This document shows, one piece after another, positions 7,592-16,953 of a DNA stretch of 64,000 nucleotides. The DNA comes from CAJBVG01 sp943371425 (GTDB taxonomy: Bacteria > Bacteroidota > Bacteroidia > Sphingobacteriales > Sphingobacteriaceae): positions 234,628-298,627 of the forward strand of contig CALRUR010000002.1 of the NCBI GenBank assembly GCA_943371425.1, in the 5' to 3' direction. The notes below the pieces were generated by a model, which saw only the letters and a list, made by a program, of their open reading frames with translations, was not told the origin of the DNA and made no database searches. A program made the position numbers and the translations under genes. How positions within the stretch are numbered: position 1 is the first letter of the stretch; each line of letters opens with the position of its first letter.

Positions 7592-9928
7592 TTAGAATTT
7601 ATAGGTCCAACTTATTGATGGCATAATAGGGAAGAGTGATACTCTTTTTAATGCCCTTTGCGAACTATTTGTTTTATATCCTATATAATAAAAATAAGGG
7701 TTTCGGCGGTTATACACATTGTATACAGAAAGCTCAAATATGCGCTCAGATCGTTTTAATTTAGAATGAAATTGCATGCCTATATCCATTCGGTGATACG
7801 CTTCCATTCTGAAATTATTTTTACCATCATAATCATTTACATACATGGTTTGTACAAAGGCCGAACCTCCAGGTGAGTGACCTTGCGCTAGGTATTCTGC
7901 CCGAGGTAAGGTAATGGCATTACCCGTTCCGTATACCCAAGTAAAGGAAAATGTTAAGTCGTCTTTCGCTTTGTAAATTCCTACTACTGATACATCGTGT
8001 CGCCTATCATAACGTGCATAATATTTCTTGCCAAAATTTAATTCATCAAATTGTAATTGTGTCCATGATAAAGTATAACCTACCCAACCACTAAATTTCC
8101 CTTCGCTTTTTTTAACTAACAGCTCTACTCCATAACTCCATCCCTGTCCGCTCGTAACATTATCTTCCCATGATATTTTTTCGTCACTGCCAATATCATC
8201 AATGGCTAAAAAGCTTGCACCTTCTTTATACGCCACCACATTATCCATTTTTTTATAATAGCCTTCAAGACTTATATTGAAATTTTGTTTGATGAAATCT
8301 TTCGCTAAACCCACAGCCACTTGTTGCGAACTTTGCGATGGTATTTTAGAAGTAGAAGGAACCCATAAATCGGTTGGTAAACCTACACCTGTACCAGTAA
8401 GCAAATGTATGTATTGCCTCATGTAGGCATAAGACGTTTTAAAAGCTAAATCTTCCTTTATTTGGTAACTCGCACCAAACCTTGGCTCTACTGCTCCATA
8501 ACTTTTTTTATCAACATAAAAATGAGAAATGCGTACACCCATATTGGTTTTAATGCGTGCACCGTACTGTGCTCTATCCTCAATGTATACAGCACTCTCC
8601 AAGGCATCTATGTTATTTCTTACATCGGTATTTCCTTCAGTAAACTGATCGTTTTTAATAGTAACCGCACTCGGTGTAAACCTGTGTTGTTGTACTTGAA
8701 CTCCAGTTTTTATTAAGTGATTTTCTTTCCAAGCATAATCGAAATCATGTTTCAAACTTACATCACGTATACCCGAATACAATCGTATTAAAAACTGATC
8801 GCCATCGAACTTTTGCTGAATAGAAGTATTGAATCTATACTGACTGTAAATAAAAGAAGTATTAGAAAATAATTTAGCACTGTACACATGGTTCCAACGT
8901 ACTGTTCCGGTTCCATTTCCCCAATACAAGCCAAACTTATTTTCAGAATTGCCTACACTGCTGTTGGCATAAAATTTATCGCGCCCAAAATATCCACTTA
9001 CATAAATTTTATTTTTACGATCGATGTCGTAATTCACTTTTGCATTTAAATCATAAAAGTAATACCCTCCTTTGGTTTCATCAGGTAAGAAGGGATAAAT
9101 TAAGGCATCTATATAGGTTCGTCTTGCAGAAATTAAAAACGACGATTTGTTTTTTTTGATGGGGCCTTCTAAGGTAAACCTAGAAGAGATAATACCTATA
9201 CCTACTGAGCCTTTCATGCTTTCTTTGCTGCCATCTTTCATGTTCATTTCTAAAACAGATGAGAGCCTTCCTCCATATCGTGCAGGGAAGCCACCTTTGG
9301 TAAGCTCCACACTTTTTAATGCTTCACCATTGAATAAAGAAAAGAAACCGAATAGGTGAAAAGCATTGTAAACAGGAGCATCATCAAGGATAATTAAATT
9401 CTGATCGGGCCCACCACCGCGTACATACAAACCCGAATTTCCTTCGGAACCTTTTTGTACACCGGGTAATAATTGCAATACTTTTAACACATCTTTTTCC
9501 CCCAACAAGGCCGGAATCTCCTGTATTTGCTCTACAGATACTTTCATAATACTCATCTGTTGCTCTTCAGATATGCGTTCCATACGTTGGTCGGTTACCA
9601 ATACCTCCGAAATGTTATTGCTGGCTTGCATCTCTACATCTAGCTCAATATCTTTGGTAAGAGCAAGTTTAAATATCATTCTTTGGTAGCCTACCATACT
9701 TATTAAAAGGTTCACACTATCGAGGTTGCTACTAATAGAATAAAATCCATAGTTATTGCTAACCGTGGCTTGGTTATTATTATTTAAGATGATGATGCTG
9801 GTTCCAATTAAGCTCTCTTTTGTTCCTTTTTCTTTAATAAAACCACTAATGGTGTATGATTTTTTTTGTGCAATTGAAACACTTGAAATACACAATAATA
9901 CTAGCATTGCGAAGCTTAGTTTTTTCAT
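7592..9928 (-). CDS. TonB-dependent receptor with carboxypeptidase-regulatory-like domain
   Basis: Outer-membrane active transporter, 778 residues. Signal peptide 1-20 (ends SIAQ). Residues about 25-110 form a carboxypeptidase-regulatory-like beta-sandwich (SGFIKEKGTKESLIGTSIII, NYGFYSI). The plug follows at about 130-235, with ALLGEKDVLKVLQLLPGVQ, GLYVRGGGPDQNLIILDDAP and GGFPARYGGRLSSVLE, all standard plug motifs. The remainder is a 22-strand barrel of many aromatic-rich strands and ends WTYKF with a terminal phenylalanine, the beta-signal for BAM insertion. It lies 4 bases upstream of the DUF4249 gene in one operon. Its ligand cannot be predicted from sequence. Confidence 0.93.
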   Translation of the reverse strand: MKKLSFAMLVLLCISSVSIAQKKSYTISGFIKEKGTKESLIGTSIIILNNNNQATVSNNYGFYSISSNLDSVNLLISMVGYQRMIFKLALTKDIELDVEMQASNNISEVLVTDQRMERISEEQQMSIMKVSVEQIQEIPALLGEKDVLKVLQLLPGVQKGSEGNSGLYVRGGGPDQNLIILDDAPVYNAFHLFGFFSLFNGEALKSVELTKGGFPARYGGRLSSVLEMNMKDGSKESMKGSVGIGIISSRFTLEGPIKKNKSSFLISARRTYIDALIYPFLPDETKGGYYFYDLNAKVNYDIDRKNKIYVSGYFGRDKFYANSSVGNSENKFGLYWGNGTGTVRWNHVYSAKLFSNTSFIYSQYRFNTSIQQKFDGDQFLIRLYSGIRDVSLKHDFDYAWKENHLIKTGVQVQQHRFTPSAVTIKNDQFTEGNTDVRNNIDALESAVYIEDRAQYGARIKTNMGVRISHFYVDKKSYGAVEPRFGASYQIKEDLAFKTSYAYMRQYIHLLTGTGVGLPTDLWVPSTSKIPSQSSQQVAVGLAKDFIKQNFNISLEGYYKKMDNVVAYKEGASFLAIDDIGSDEKISWEDNVTSGQGWSYGVELLVKKSEGKFSGWVGYTLSWTQLQFDELNFGKKYYARYDRRHDVSVVGIYKAKDDLTFSFTWVYGTGNAITLPRAEYLAQGHSPGGSAFVQTMYVNDYDGKNNFRMEAYHRMDIGMQFHSKLKRSERIFELSVYNVYNRRNPYFYYIGYKTNSSQRALKRVSLFPIMPSISWTYKF

Positions 9929-10038
9929 TTGAATGGGGTTCGTATGTAATTTTTTAGATTGATTTTAGCTAGGATAGAAACAAAAACATAATTTTAAGCA
10001 TTAATAAGACAACAAACTAATAATAAACCCCTATTAAC

Positions 10039-10461
10039 GTGGAAATAATTGTAAAAAATATAATAGATAATAATATTTTAGAAGAGGCATTTAAAATCAG
10101 AAAAAAGGTTTTTGTAGAAGAACAAGAGGTAGATGAAAGTGAAGAATACGAGTTTGAAGAAGAATCAACCCACTTTATAGCAGAAATTAATGGTACGTAT
10201 GTTGGCACTGCGCGTTGGCGTAAAACAGATAAAGGCGTAAAATTAGAACGCTTTGCTGTGTTAAAAGAATATCGCTCCATGGGAGTAGGGGCGGCATTAG
10301 TGCAAACTGTCATTCAGAACATTCCTCAAGAATTTACGTACTTATACTTACATGCTCAATTAACAGCGATGGATTTGTATGCAAAATTCGGATTTACTCA
10401 AGTAGGCCCGATGTTTGTGGAAGCTGATATTAAGCATTATAAAATGGAATTGAAACGATAG
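10039..10461 (+). CDS. GNAT family N-acetyltransferase
   Basis: A 140-residue single-domain GNAT enzyme that should transfer an acetyl group from acetyl-CoA to an amine. AFKIRKKVFVEEQEVDESEE near the N-terminus is the ElaA/YjcF-like opening; LERFAVLKEYRSMGVGAALV contains the acetyl-CoA pyrophosphate-binding Q/RxxGxG/A loop, and YAKFGFTQVG is the usual C-terminal strand. The start is GTG (10039); no ATG fits in frame before the conserved IRKKVF segment. The DUF5686 gene starts 1 base after its stop. Substrate unknown. Confidence 0.88.
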   Translation: MEIIVKNIIDNNILEEAFKIRKKVFVEEQEVDESEEYEFEEESTHFIAEINGTYVGTARWRKTDKGVKLERFAVLKEYRSMGVGAALVQTVIQNIPQEFTYLYLHAQLTAMDLYAKFGFTQVGPMFVEADIKHYKMELKR

Positions 10462-10462
10462 T

Positions 10463-13006
10463 ATGTTTAGGTGGATTTCGCTCTTTTTAATAACTAGTAT
10501 ATTCTTATGTTCCGATGTGTTTGCTCAAGAAACCATTGTGAAGGGCCGTATAACGGACCAGTCAACCAACGAGGCGATTCCATTTGCCAACGTTAAATTT
10601 CCGGGTATTGTAACAGGAACCAGTGCAGATTTCGATGGGTATTATAGCTTAAAGACCTCGCAGCGAGTAGATTCTGTACGCGTTGATTATTTAGGTTATA
10701 AACCCAAATCAAAAAAAATAAAATACGGACAATCTCAAACGGTCAATTTTCAATTACAAGCAAATTCTTTTGGGATTAGAGAGGTTTTAGTAAAAGCTGG
10801 TGTGAATCCCGCCATTCAAGTTATAAAAGATGCGCAGAAAAACCGCGATACCTATGACAAGAATTCATTAAAATCGTACCAATATGAGAATTATGCCAAA
10901 ATACAGATCGATGTGGATAACATTTCCGAAAATGTTAGAAAAAGAAAAATACTAAAACCGCTTACTTCCTTATTCGACAGTTTGGATGTTTCTGCCGGTG
11001 AAGATGCCAAGGCAAATTTGCCAATGTTTTATTCAGAAAATATTTCAGATGTTTATTTTAATAGTGATCCTGTAAAAAAGAAAAAGGAAATTATAAAAGC
11101 CTCAAAACTCAATGCAGTTGGGCTTCAAGATGGAATTTTAACCTCGCAATTTACGGGCAATTCTTTCGAAGAGTATAATTTTAATCAGAATAAACTTTTT
11201 GTATTCAACAAAGAATTTCAATCGCCAATTTCTGATAACGCCTTTCTGTTTTACGAATTTTATTTAACAGACACCGTTTATTTGAGCGGCTATCGCTGTT
11301 ATCAAATTAAAGTAAAACCAAAAAACAACAAAGACTTATTGTTTACAGGCTTTATATGGATTACCGATTCTACTTGGGCCATTAAACAAGTAAACTTGGA
11401 AATACCCAAATACGTAAACATCAATTTTTTAGAACGCGTACAAGTACAACAAGAGTTAGAACCTACAAGTGCCGGAGCATGGTTGCCTGTAAAATCGAGG
11501 TTAATTGTAGACTTTGCCGACGTTACTAAAAAATCTATTGGCTTAGTGGCAAAAGTATACAATTCTATACGCTACATAAAAGTAAACGAACCAATGGAAC
11601 GCAGCTTTTATGAATCTCCAATAAAATTAACCAAAGATGCACTCCTAAAAACAGACGAGTATTGGGCTGCCACGCGACACGAAAAATTAACTTCTGCAGA
11701 TGTTAATGTGTACAGCATGATCGATACTATTAAAAGTATTCCGAGAGTTAAAACCGGAGTAAACCTTTTCTATACAATAGTTTCTGGGCATTACACTTGG
11801 AATAAAGTTGATATTGGACCATATCTAAATATTTTAACCTTTAATAATATTGAGGGATATAAATTACGATTAGGTGGCAGAACAAATATACAGTTTAGTA
11901 ACCAATACATCTTTAGAGGCTACATTGCTTATGGTTTCCGCGATCAACGTTTTAAATACAACATACAAGCTGAGAAAATTATTTCGAGAGATTTATGGAC
12001 AAAAGTGGGTGTGCAACGCCGCGAAGATATAGATCAAGTGGGCGTTACGTTTAGGTATGACGACAGTCCGATTTTTGGCGACGACCAAAGTTCTTTGTAT
12101 GCTACTACTTCGCAAATTACACGCTTTGCCTTGTTCAATAGAAAAACAGAAAGCAGAGTTTGGATAGAGCGAGAATTGAAAAAAGGTATTACCACTCGTA
12201 TTACTTTACAAAACATTGGCTATAAACATTACTTCGCCAATACGCTCGATTCTATTAATAACCTGGGGCTTTTACAAGAAGATTATACCACATCTGAAGC
12301 AGTTATAGAAACGCGTTTTGCATGGAATGAGTTGCAAGTATTAGACAATAACAGAAGGTATGTAGTAAGTGCGCCTCGTATACCAGTAGTTACACTTCAA
12401 TATGTAAAAGGCATAAAAAATGTATTTAATTCTGATTTGAATTATAGCAGATTCAATGTGAAAATAAACCACCGTATGCGCTTAGGTTTCCTCGGCTACT
12501 CGAGGTATATTGTAAACGCTGGTAAAGTATTTTCGAATGCACCTTTTACTTTATTGCAAGTACACAGAGGGAACCAAACACCATTTTTTGCATACGCCAC
12601 CTTCAATTTAATGAACTATAATGAGTTTATAAGTGATGAGTACATATCGCTAGATTATGTGCACCATTTCGAAGGATTATTTTTCAATAGGATACCATTA
12701 ATAAGGCAATTAAAATGGAGAGAGCTTGTGTCGATGAGGGCTGTATATGGCACCCTAACTCCGAAAAATCAATCGACAGTAATTTCAAATTCATACAGTA
12801 CCTTAACCAACAAGCCATACATAGAAGCAGGATTTGGGGTTACAAGTATTTTCAGAATTATAAGGGTTGATTTTATCTACAGACTGAGTTATACAAATGA
12901 TGCTTATAAAAAACAATACGAGCAATTACAGAGAAATAACGGAGTAACCGACCCGTATACCATTAACAGATTTGGGGTTAAATTCTCTGCTCAGTTTAAC
13001 TTTTAA
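10463..13006 (+). CDS. DUF5686 / carboxypeptidase-regulatory-like outer-membrane protein
   Basis: An 847-residue envelope protein. Signal peptide 1-22 (ends VFAQ). Residues 25-110 are a carboxypeptidase-regulatory-like domain (VKGRITDQSTNEAIPFANVK, FDGYYSL). The middle and C-terminal parts fit the DUF5686 family, with an outer-membrane beta-barrel end (final residues FGVKFSAQFNF). Unlike TonB-dependent receptors it has no plug or TonB box, so it is not simply a transporter. The role of DUF5686 proteins is not established. It is translationally close to the upstream GNAT gene (1-base gap) and is followed by a separate promoter for mtaB. Confidence 0.85.
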   Translation: MFRWISLFLITSIFLCSDVFAQETIVKGRITDQSTNEAIPFANVKFPGIVTGTSADFDGYYSLKTSQRVDSVRVDYLGYKPKSKKIKYGQSQTVNFQLQANSFGIREVLVKAGVNPAIQVIKDAQKNRDTYDKNSLKSYQYENYAKIQIDVDNISENVRKRKILKPLTSLFDSLDVSAGEDAKANLPMFYSENISDVYFNSDPVKKKKEIIKASKLNAVGLQDGILTSQFTGNSFEEYNFNQNKLFVFNKEFQSPISDNAFLFYEFYLTDTVYLSGYRCYQIKVKPKNNKDLLFTGFIWITDSTWAIKQVNLEIPKYVNINFLERVQVQQELEPTSAGAWLPVKSRLIVDFADVTKKSIGLVAKVYNSIRYIKVNEPMERSFYESPIKLTKDALLKTDEYWAATRHEKLTSADVNVYSMIDTIKSIPRVKTGVNLFYTIVSGHYTWNKVDIGPYLNILTFNNIEGYKLRLGGRTNIQFSNQYIFRGYIAYGFRDQRFKYNIQAEKIISRDLWTKVGVQRREDIDQVGVTFRYDDSPIFGDDQSSLYATTSQITRFALFNRKTESRVWIERELKKGITTRITLQNIGYKHYFANTLDSINNLGLLQEDYTTSEAVIETRFAWNELQVLDNNRRYVVSAPRIPVVTLQYVKGIKNVFNSDLNYSRFNVKINHRMRLGFLGYSRYIVNAGKVFSNAPFTLLQVHRGNQTPFFAYATFNLMNYNEFISDEYISLDYVHHFEGLFFNRIPLIRQLKWRELVSMRAVYGTLTPKNQSTVISNSYSTLTNKPYIEAGFGVTSIFRIIRVDFIYRLSYTNDAYKKQYEQLQRNNGVTDPYTINRFGVKFSAQFNF

Positions 13007-13013
13007 TCTATTT

Positions 13014-13045
13014 TTTGGGCTCGGTCGAGCATTTTCGTACCTTTG
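13014..13045 (+). promoter_or_regulatory. mtaB promoter: TTTG-N20-TACCTTTG
   Basis: TTTG at 13014-13017 and TACCTTTG at 13038-13045 are 20 bases apart, an exact fit to the Bacteroidota consensus TTTG-N19-21-TAnnTTTG. Transcription would start about 13049-13052, only a few bases before the ATG at 13055, giving a nearly leaderless mRNA. Confidence 0.7.
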
Positions 13046-13054
13046 GTTCTTTAT

Positions 13055-14362
13055 ATGAAAAAAGTAGCTTTTTATACACTTGGTTGCAAGTTAAATTATT
13101 CTGAAACCTCCTCTATTGGCCGATTATTTATAGATAAGGGTTATGAGAAAGTAGATTTTCATGAAAAAGCCGACATCTATGTTATAAACACTTGTTCTGT
13201 AACCGACCATGCCGATAAAAAATGCAGGAAGGTTGTGAAAGAAGCTTTAAAACATTCGCCTGAAGCATACATTGCCATTATTGGATGTTATGCTCAATTA
13301 AAACCACAAGAAATTTCAGAAATACCAGGGGTAGATATTGTGTTGGGGGCATCAGAAAAATTTCAACTGATGGATTACATTGGTGAACTGCAAAAATCTG
13401 AAGGAAAGGCAAAAGTATTTCAGAAAACAATCGAAGAAGTAGACACATTTGTATCTAGTTTTTCTTACGGCGATAGAACCAGAACGTTTTTAAAAGTACA
13501 AGACGGTTGCGATTATTCCTGCACCTTTTGTACCATCCCATTAGCACGAGGAGCGAGTAGGAGCGATACCATTGAAAACGTAGTAGAGAATGCTAAACAA
13601 ATAGCTTTAACGGGTACCAAAGAAATTGTATTAACGGGTGTAAACATTGGAGATTTTGGCGATAAAGGGAAATATAATTTTTACGATTTAGTGAAAGCCT
13701 TAGATGATGTGGAAGGCATTGATCGATTTAGAATTTCGTCGATAGAGCCTAATTTATTGAGCGATGAAATTATTGAATTTGTAGCACAGTCGAAACGTTT
13801 TGTACCGCACTTCCACATTCCATTACAATCTGGCTCCAATAAAATTTTGGCATTAATGCGCAGAAGGTATAAGAGAGAATTATATACTGATAGAGTTACA
13901 AAGATTAAATCCTTAATGCCCGATGCGTGTATTGGGGTAGATGTAATTGTAGGCTTCCCAGGAGAAACTCGTGAAGATTTTATTGAGACCTATAATTTTA
14001 TTAATGAGATGGACATTTCCTATTTACATGTTTTTACTTATTCTGAAAGAGAAAATACAGTGGCAATTAACATGGAAGGCAGTGTACCCGGTTCATCACG
14101 TGCAGAACGAAATAAAATGCTGACAATTTTATCAGAAAAAAAACGCCGTAGTTTTTACGAAACACAATTAGGTAAAGAGGGTACGGTACTGTTCGAAGCA
14201 GATAGTAAAGATGGTTTTATGCACGGCTTTACCAGAAACTATGTAAAAGTAAAAGCCAAATACGATCCAATTTTAGTAAACGAATTAAAAGATATTAAAC
14301 TAGTAAGCATTGCCTCAGACGGCGACGTTGAAATAACTGAGTCGTTAGTCTTTAGTCATTAG
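13055..14362 (+). CDS. mtaB: tRNA (N6-threonylcarbamoyl-A37) methylthiotransferase MtaB
   Basis: A radical-SAM enzyme that converts t6A37 to ms2t6A37 in ANN-decoding tRNAs. The N-terminal UPF0004 domain has three cluster cysteines in LGCKLNYSE, INTCSVTD and IIGCYAQ. The radical-SAM CxxxCxxC motif is in DGCDYSCTFCTIP. The conserved HIPLQSGSNKILALMRRRY segment and a C-terminal TRAM domain follow. I place the start at the ATG (13055, MKKVAFYTLGCKLN) because an upstream in-frame TTG would overlap the promoter. The last residues (LVFSH) and the stop codon are encoded by the beginning of a 7-base repeat array, so the C-terminus may have been altered by the repeat. Confidence 0.95.
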   Translation: MKKVAFYTLGCKLNYSETSSIGRLFIDKGYEKVDFHEKADIYVINTCSVTDHADKKCRKVVKEALKHSPEAYIAIIGCYAQLKPQEISEIPGVDIVLGASEKFQLMDYIGELQKSEGKAKVFQKTIEEVDTFVSSFSYGDRTRTFLKVQDGCDYSCTFCTIPLARGASRSDTIENVVENAKQIALTGTKEIVLTGVNIGDFGDKGKYNFYDLVKALDDVEGIDRFRISSIEPNLLSDEIIEFVAQSKRFVPHFHIPLQSGSNKILALMRRRYKRELYTDRVTKIKSLMPDACIGVDVIVGFPGETREDFIETYNFINEMDISYLHVFTYSERENTVAINMEGSVPGSSRAERNKMLTILSEKKRRSFYETQLGKEGTVLFEADSKDGFMHGFTRNYVKVKAKYDPILVNELKDIKLVSIASDGDVEITESLVFSH

Positions 14363-14489
14363 TTTTAGAAAGCAGTAGTTAGAAATTAGTAGTTAGTTTT
14401 AGAAAGCACCAATAATTCATAATTCATAATTCATAATTCATAATTCATAATTCATAATTCATAATTCATAATTCACAATTCATAATTCA
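14340..14489 (+). repeat. 150-base heptanucleotide repeat array, ending at the lgt start codon
   Basis: From 14340 the sequence reads in 7-base units (AGTCGTT, AGTCTTT, AGTCATT, AGTTTTA, GAAAGCA, GTAGTTA, GAAATTA, GTAGTTA). After a short break, 14413-14489 contains eleven consecutive heptamers: ten TAATTCA and one CAATTCA. The array begins inside the last codons of mtaB and stops two bases before the lgt ATG. The perfect part is prone to slippage, which would change lgt leader length. Confidence 0.9.
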
Positions 14490-14491
14490 CA

Positions 14492-15640
14492 ATGTATCCA
14501 ACCCTATCCGATCTACTCCGCGACCTCCTAGGAATAAACATTCCACTTCCTATACAAATGTTTGGCTTTATGGTAGCCATTGCTTTTATCGTGGGCCACT
14601 ATGTAATAGCTGCAGAGCTAAAGCGTAGAAAAGAATTAGGATATTTTACTGCGATTAAACGTGTTGAAATTACAGGACTTCCGGCTACTAGGAACGAAAT
14701 TTTATTGAATGCACTTTTAGGTTTTTTGTTAGGGTTTAAATTAGTACACATTGCATTTAACTACACTTTATTTACACAAGATCCACCTTCGATGGTATTA
14801 TCCATGCAAGGTAATTTTTTAGCAGGTATAATTGGAGCAATAGCTTTAGGATATTATACGTATTACGAAAAAGAAAAATCAAAATTAGAAAAACCTTTTA
14901 AAAAAGAGTTGATTTTATATCCTCATGATTTAATGGGTACCATTATTATAATTGCGGCGGTATTCGGATTGTTAGGAGCAAAAATTTTCCATAACCTCGA
15001 AAACTTCGACTATTTTTTACAGAACCCTGTTGATGCATTACTTTCTTTTTCGGGCTTAACTTTTTATGGAGGTTTAATTGTGGGCTTAGGTGCTGTATAT
15101 TATTACGCAAAGAAAAACAATATTCCCTTTATTCATTTAATAGATTCTGCGGCACCAGGTTTAATTTTAGCCTATGCAATTGGTAGAGTGGGTTGCCAAC
15201 TTTCTGGAGATGGCGATTGGGGAATTGTAAATACATTAGCAAAACCAGAAGCTTTATCCTTTTTACCAGATTGGGCTTGGGCATACAAATATCCACACAA
15301 CGTATTAGGCGAAGGAGTTCCAATTGCTGGTTGTGTTGGTAAGCATTGTGCAGAATTACCTCAAGCAGTATTCCCAACACCATTATATGAATCTATAATG
15401 GGTTTTGCAATTTTTGGATTTCTATGGGCAATTCGCAAGCGTGTTGTTATTGCTGGAATGATGTTCTCTATTTATTTATTTTTAAATGGTATGGAACGTT
15501 TCTTTATCGAAAAAATCAGAGTAAATACTTTATATCATATTTCTAATTTCTCATTTACACAAGCTGAATTAATTTCATCTATTTTAATGATTTTAGGTTT
15601 AGTAGGAATATACCTGTCTTACAAAAAAGCTCGCAAATAA
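14492..15640 (+). CDS. lgt: prolipoprotein diacylglyceryl transferase
   Basis: Lgt transfers a diacylglyceryl group from phosphatidylglycerol to the lipobox cysteine of prelipoproteins in the inner membrane, the first step of lipoprotein maturation. Several transmembrane helices are visible, and the Lgt signature arginine region appears as AIGRVGCQLSGDGDWG, the Bacteroidota form of GRxGNFxNxE. PTPLYESIMGFAIF and GMERFFIEKIRVN match the conserved C-terminal part. At 382 residues it is longer than E. coli Lgt (about 290), as is common in this phylum. The stop codon overlaps the next ATG (TAATG), so lgt, the GtrA-like gene and suhB form one operon. The leader is the heptamer array. Confidence 0.92.
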   Translation: MYPTLSDLLRDLLGINIPLPIQMFGFMVAIAFIVGHYVIAAELKRRKELGYFTAIKRVEITGLPATRNEILLNALLGFLLGFKLVHIAFNYTLFTQDPPSMVLSMQGNFLAGIIGAIALGYYTYYEKEKSKLEKPFKKELILYPHDLMGTIIIIAAVFGLLGAKIFHNLENFDYFLQNPVDALLSFSGLTFYGGLIVGLGAVYYYAKKNNIPFIHLIDSAAPGLILAYAIGRVGCQLSGDGDWGIVNTLAKPEALSFLPDWAWAYKYPHNVLGEGVPIAGCVGKHCAELPQAVFPTPLYESIMGFAIFGFLWAIRKRVVIAGMMFSIYLFLNGMERFFIEKIRVNTLYHISNFSFTQAELISSILMILGLVGIYLSYKKARK

Positions 15641-16146
15641 TGGAAGTTCAAGAAGAGAAACCGGTACATATAAAACACCGTAAACATTTACGTGGCCGAT
15701 TAAAATCTGCTTCTAAGCAGGCCATGCAATTAAAAGGAGTTCGTTATGTATTATCCGGTGGTATTGCAACAGGGGTTGATGTGTTGGCTTTTTTTGTGAT
15801 GATAAATTATGTATTACACAAAACCGATTTAGTATTTAATCATGTACACATTAGTTCACACATTGCATCACTTTGTGTTTCCTTTAGTTTAGGGTTAATC
15901 ACCAATTTCCTCATCACCAAATATTTTGTATTTAGCGATTCGAACATACGCGGACGCGAGCAATTTGTACGATACATTTTAGTAGCTGCCATTACCTTTG
16001 TAGGCAATTATTTTATGATGAAATTATTGGTAGAAGTATTTAACGTATGGCCAACCTTTGCTAGGTTAATTGCCGTAGGAACCATAGCGGTATTGAGTTT
16101 CAGACTGCACAAAGTTTTCACCTTTAAAATTAAATTGCCGAAATGA
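15640..16146 (+). CDS. GtrA-like membrane protein
   Basis: A 168-residue protein with four predicted transmembrane segments and the GtrA pattern: RYVLSGGIATGVDVLAFF at the first helix and SLGLITNFLITKYFVFS in the second, then a FVRYILVAAITFVGNYFMM helix and an RLHKVFTFK tail. GtrA proteins are thought to flip or support polyprenyl-linked sugars across the inner membrane for glycosylation of envelope polymers. Its start overlaps the lgt stop by one base and its stop overlaps the next start (ATGA), so the three genes are translationally coupled. No specific glycan pathway is present in the window. Confidence 0.85.
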   Translation: MEVQEEKPVHIKHRKHLRGRLKSASKQAMQLKGVRYVLSGGIATGVDVLAFFVMINYVLHKTDLVFNHVHISSHIASLCVSFSLGLITNFLITKYFVFSDSNIRGREQFVRYILVAAITFVGNYFMMKLLVEVFNVWPTFARLIAVGTIAVLSFRLHKVFTFKIKLPK

Positions 16147-16937
16147 AAAATTATTTAAGCATCGCATTACAAGTAGAGGAATTATGTAAAGAAACAGGTG
16201 CTTATATTTTAGAACAAGCCAAACTTTTCGAAAGTGGTAAAATAGAATACAAAGGCAAAAACGATTTAGTTTCTTATGTTGATAAAACTGCCGAAACCCT
16301 ATTAGTAAAAGGGCTTTCGGAGATATTACCTGAAGCTGGTTTTTTAACCGAAGAGCAAACCATCAAAACCGATCAAAAAGAATATACTTGGATCATCGAC
16401 CCACTTGATGGTACTACCAATTTTATACACGGATTACCTATTTATGCAATTAGTATTGGTTTAGAATACCAGCAAAAAATTGTGGTAGGCATTGTGTATG
16501 AAATTAATAAAGATGAAATGTTTAGAGCCTCCAAAAATGATGGAGCATTTTTAAATGGTAAACCAATTAGTTGTACTAAAACAGAACATATAAACGATAC
16601 GTTGTTGGCTACTGGTTTTCCTTATTATAATTTCGATTTGTTGCCAAACTACATCAATTTATTTTCTGCTTTAATGAAAGAAACACATGGTTTGCGTAGG
16701 TTAGGCAGTGCAGCGGTAGACCTAGCATATGTTGCATGTGGGAGGTTCGACGGTTATTTTGAATATAATTTAAATGCTTGGGATGTTGCAGGAGGTGCAC
16801 TATTGGTAGAAGAAGCAGGAGGGCAATGCATCGATTTTAATGGTGGCGATGATTTTATTCATGGTCGCTCCATAATTGTAGGCAACGAACATGTTTGTCA
16901 AGCCATTTTAGCCGAAGCAAAAAAGCATGGTTTTTAG
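16143..16937 (+). CDS. suhB: inositol monophosphatase family protein
   Basis: A 264-residue Mg-dependent phosphomonoesterase. The metal and phosphate-binding motifs are complete: FLTEEQ (Glu ligand), WIIDPLDGTTNFIHG (DPxDGTxN) and WDVAGGALLVEEAGG (WDxAAG-type motif). Members hydrolyse inositol-1-phosphate, histidinol phosphate, or 3'-phosphoadenylates (CysQ); the sequence resembles SuhB/IMPase more than CysQ, but the substrate is not certain. Start codon overlaps the GtrA-like stop. Confidence 0.88.
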   Translation: MKNYLSIALQVEELCKETGAYILEQAKLFESGKIEYKGKNDLVSYVDKTAETLLVKGLSEILPEAGFLTEEQTIKTDQKEYTWIIDPLDGTTNFIHGLPIYAISIGLEYQQKIVVGIVYEINKDEMFRASKNDGAFLNGKPISCTKTEHINDTLLATGFPYYNFDLLPNYINLFSALMKETHGLRRLGSAAVDLAYVACGRFDGYFEYNLNAWDVAGGALLVEEAGGQCIDFNGGDDFIHGRSIIVGNEHVCQAILAEAKKHGF

Positions 16938-16953
16938 TTATAAATTTTATTAA

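Noticed and set aside
14413..14489. Possible CRISPR array
   Set aside because: Units are 7 bases and contiguous without spacers, and no cas gene is in the window. It is a simple tandem repeat.
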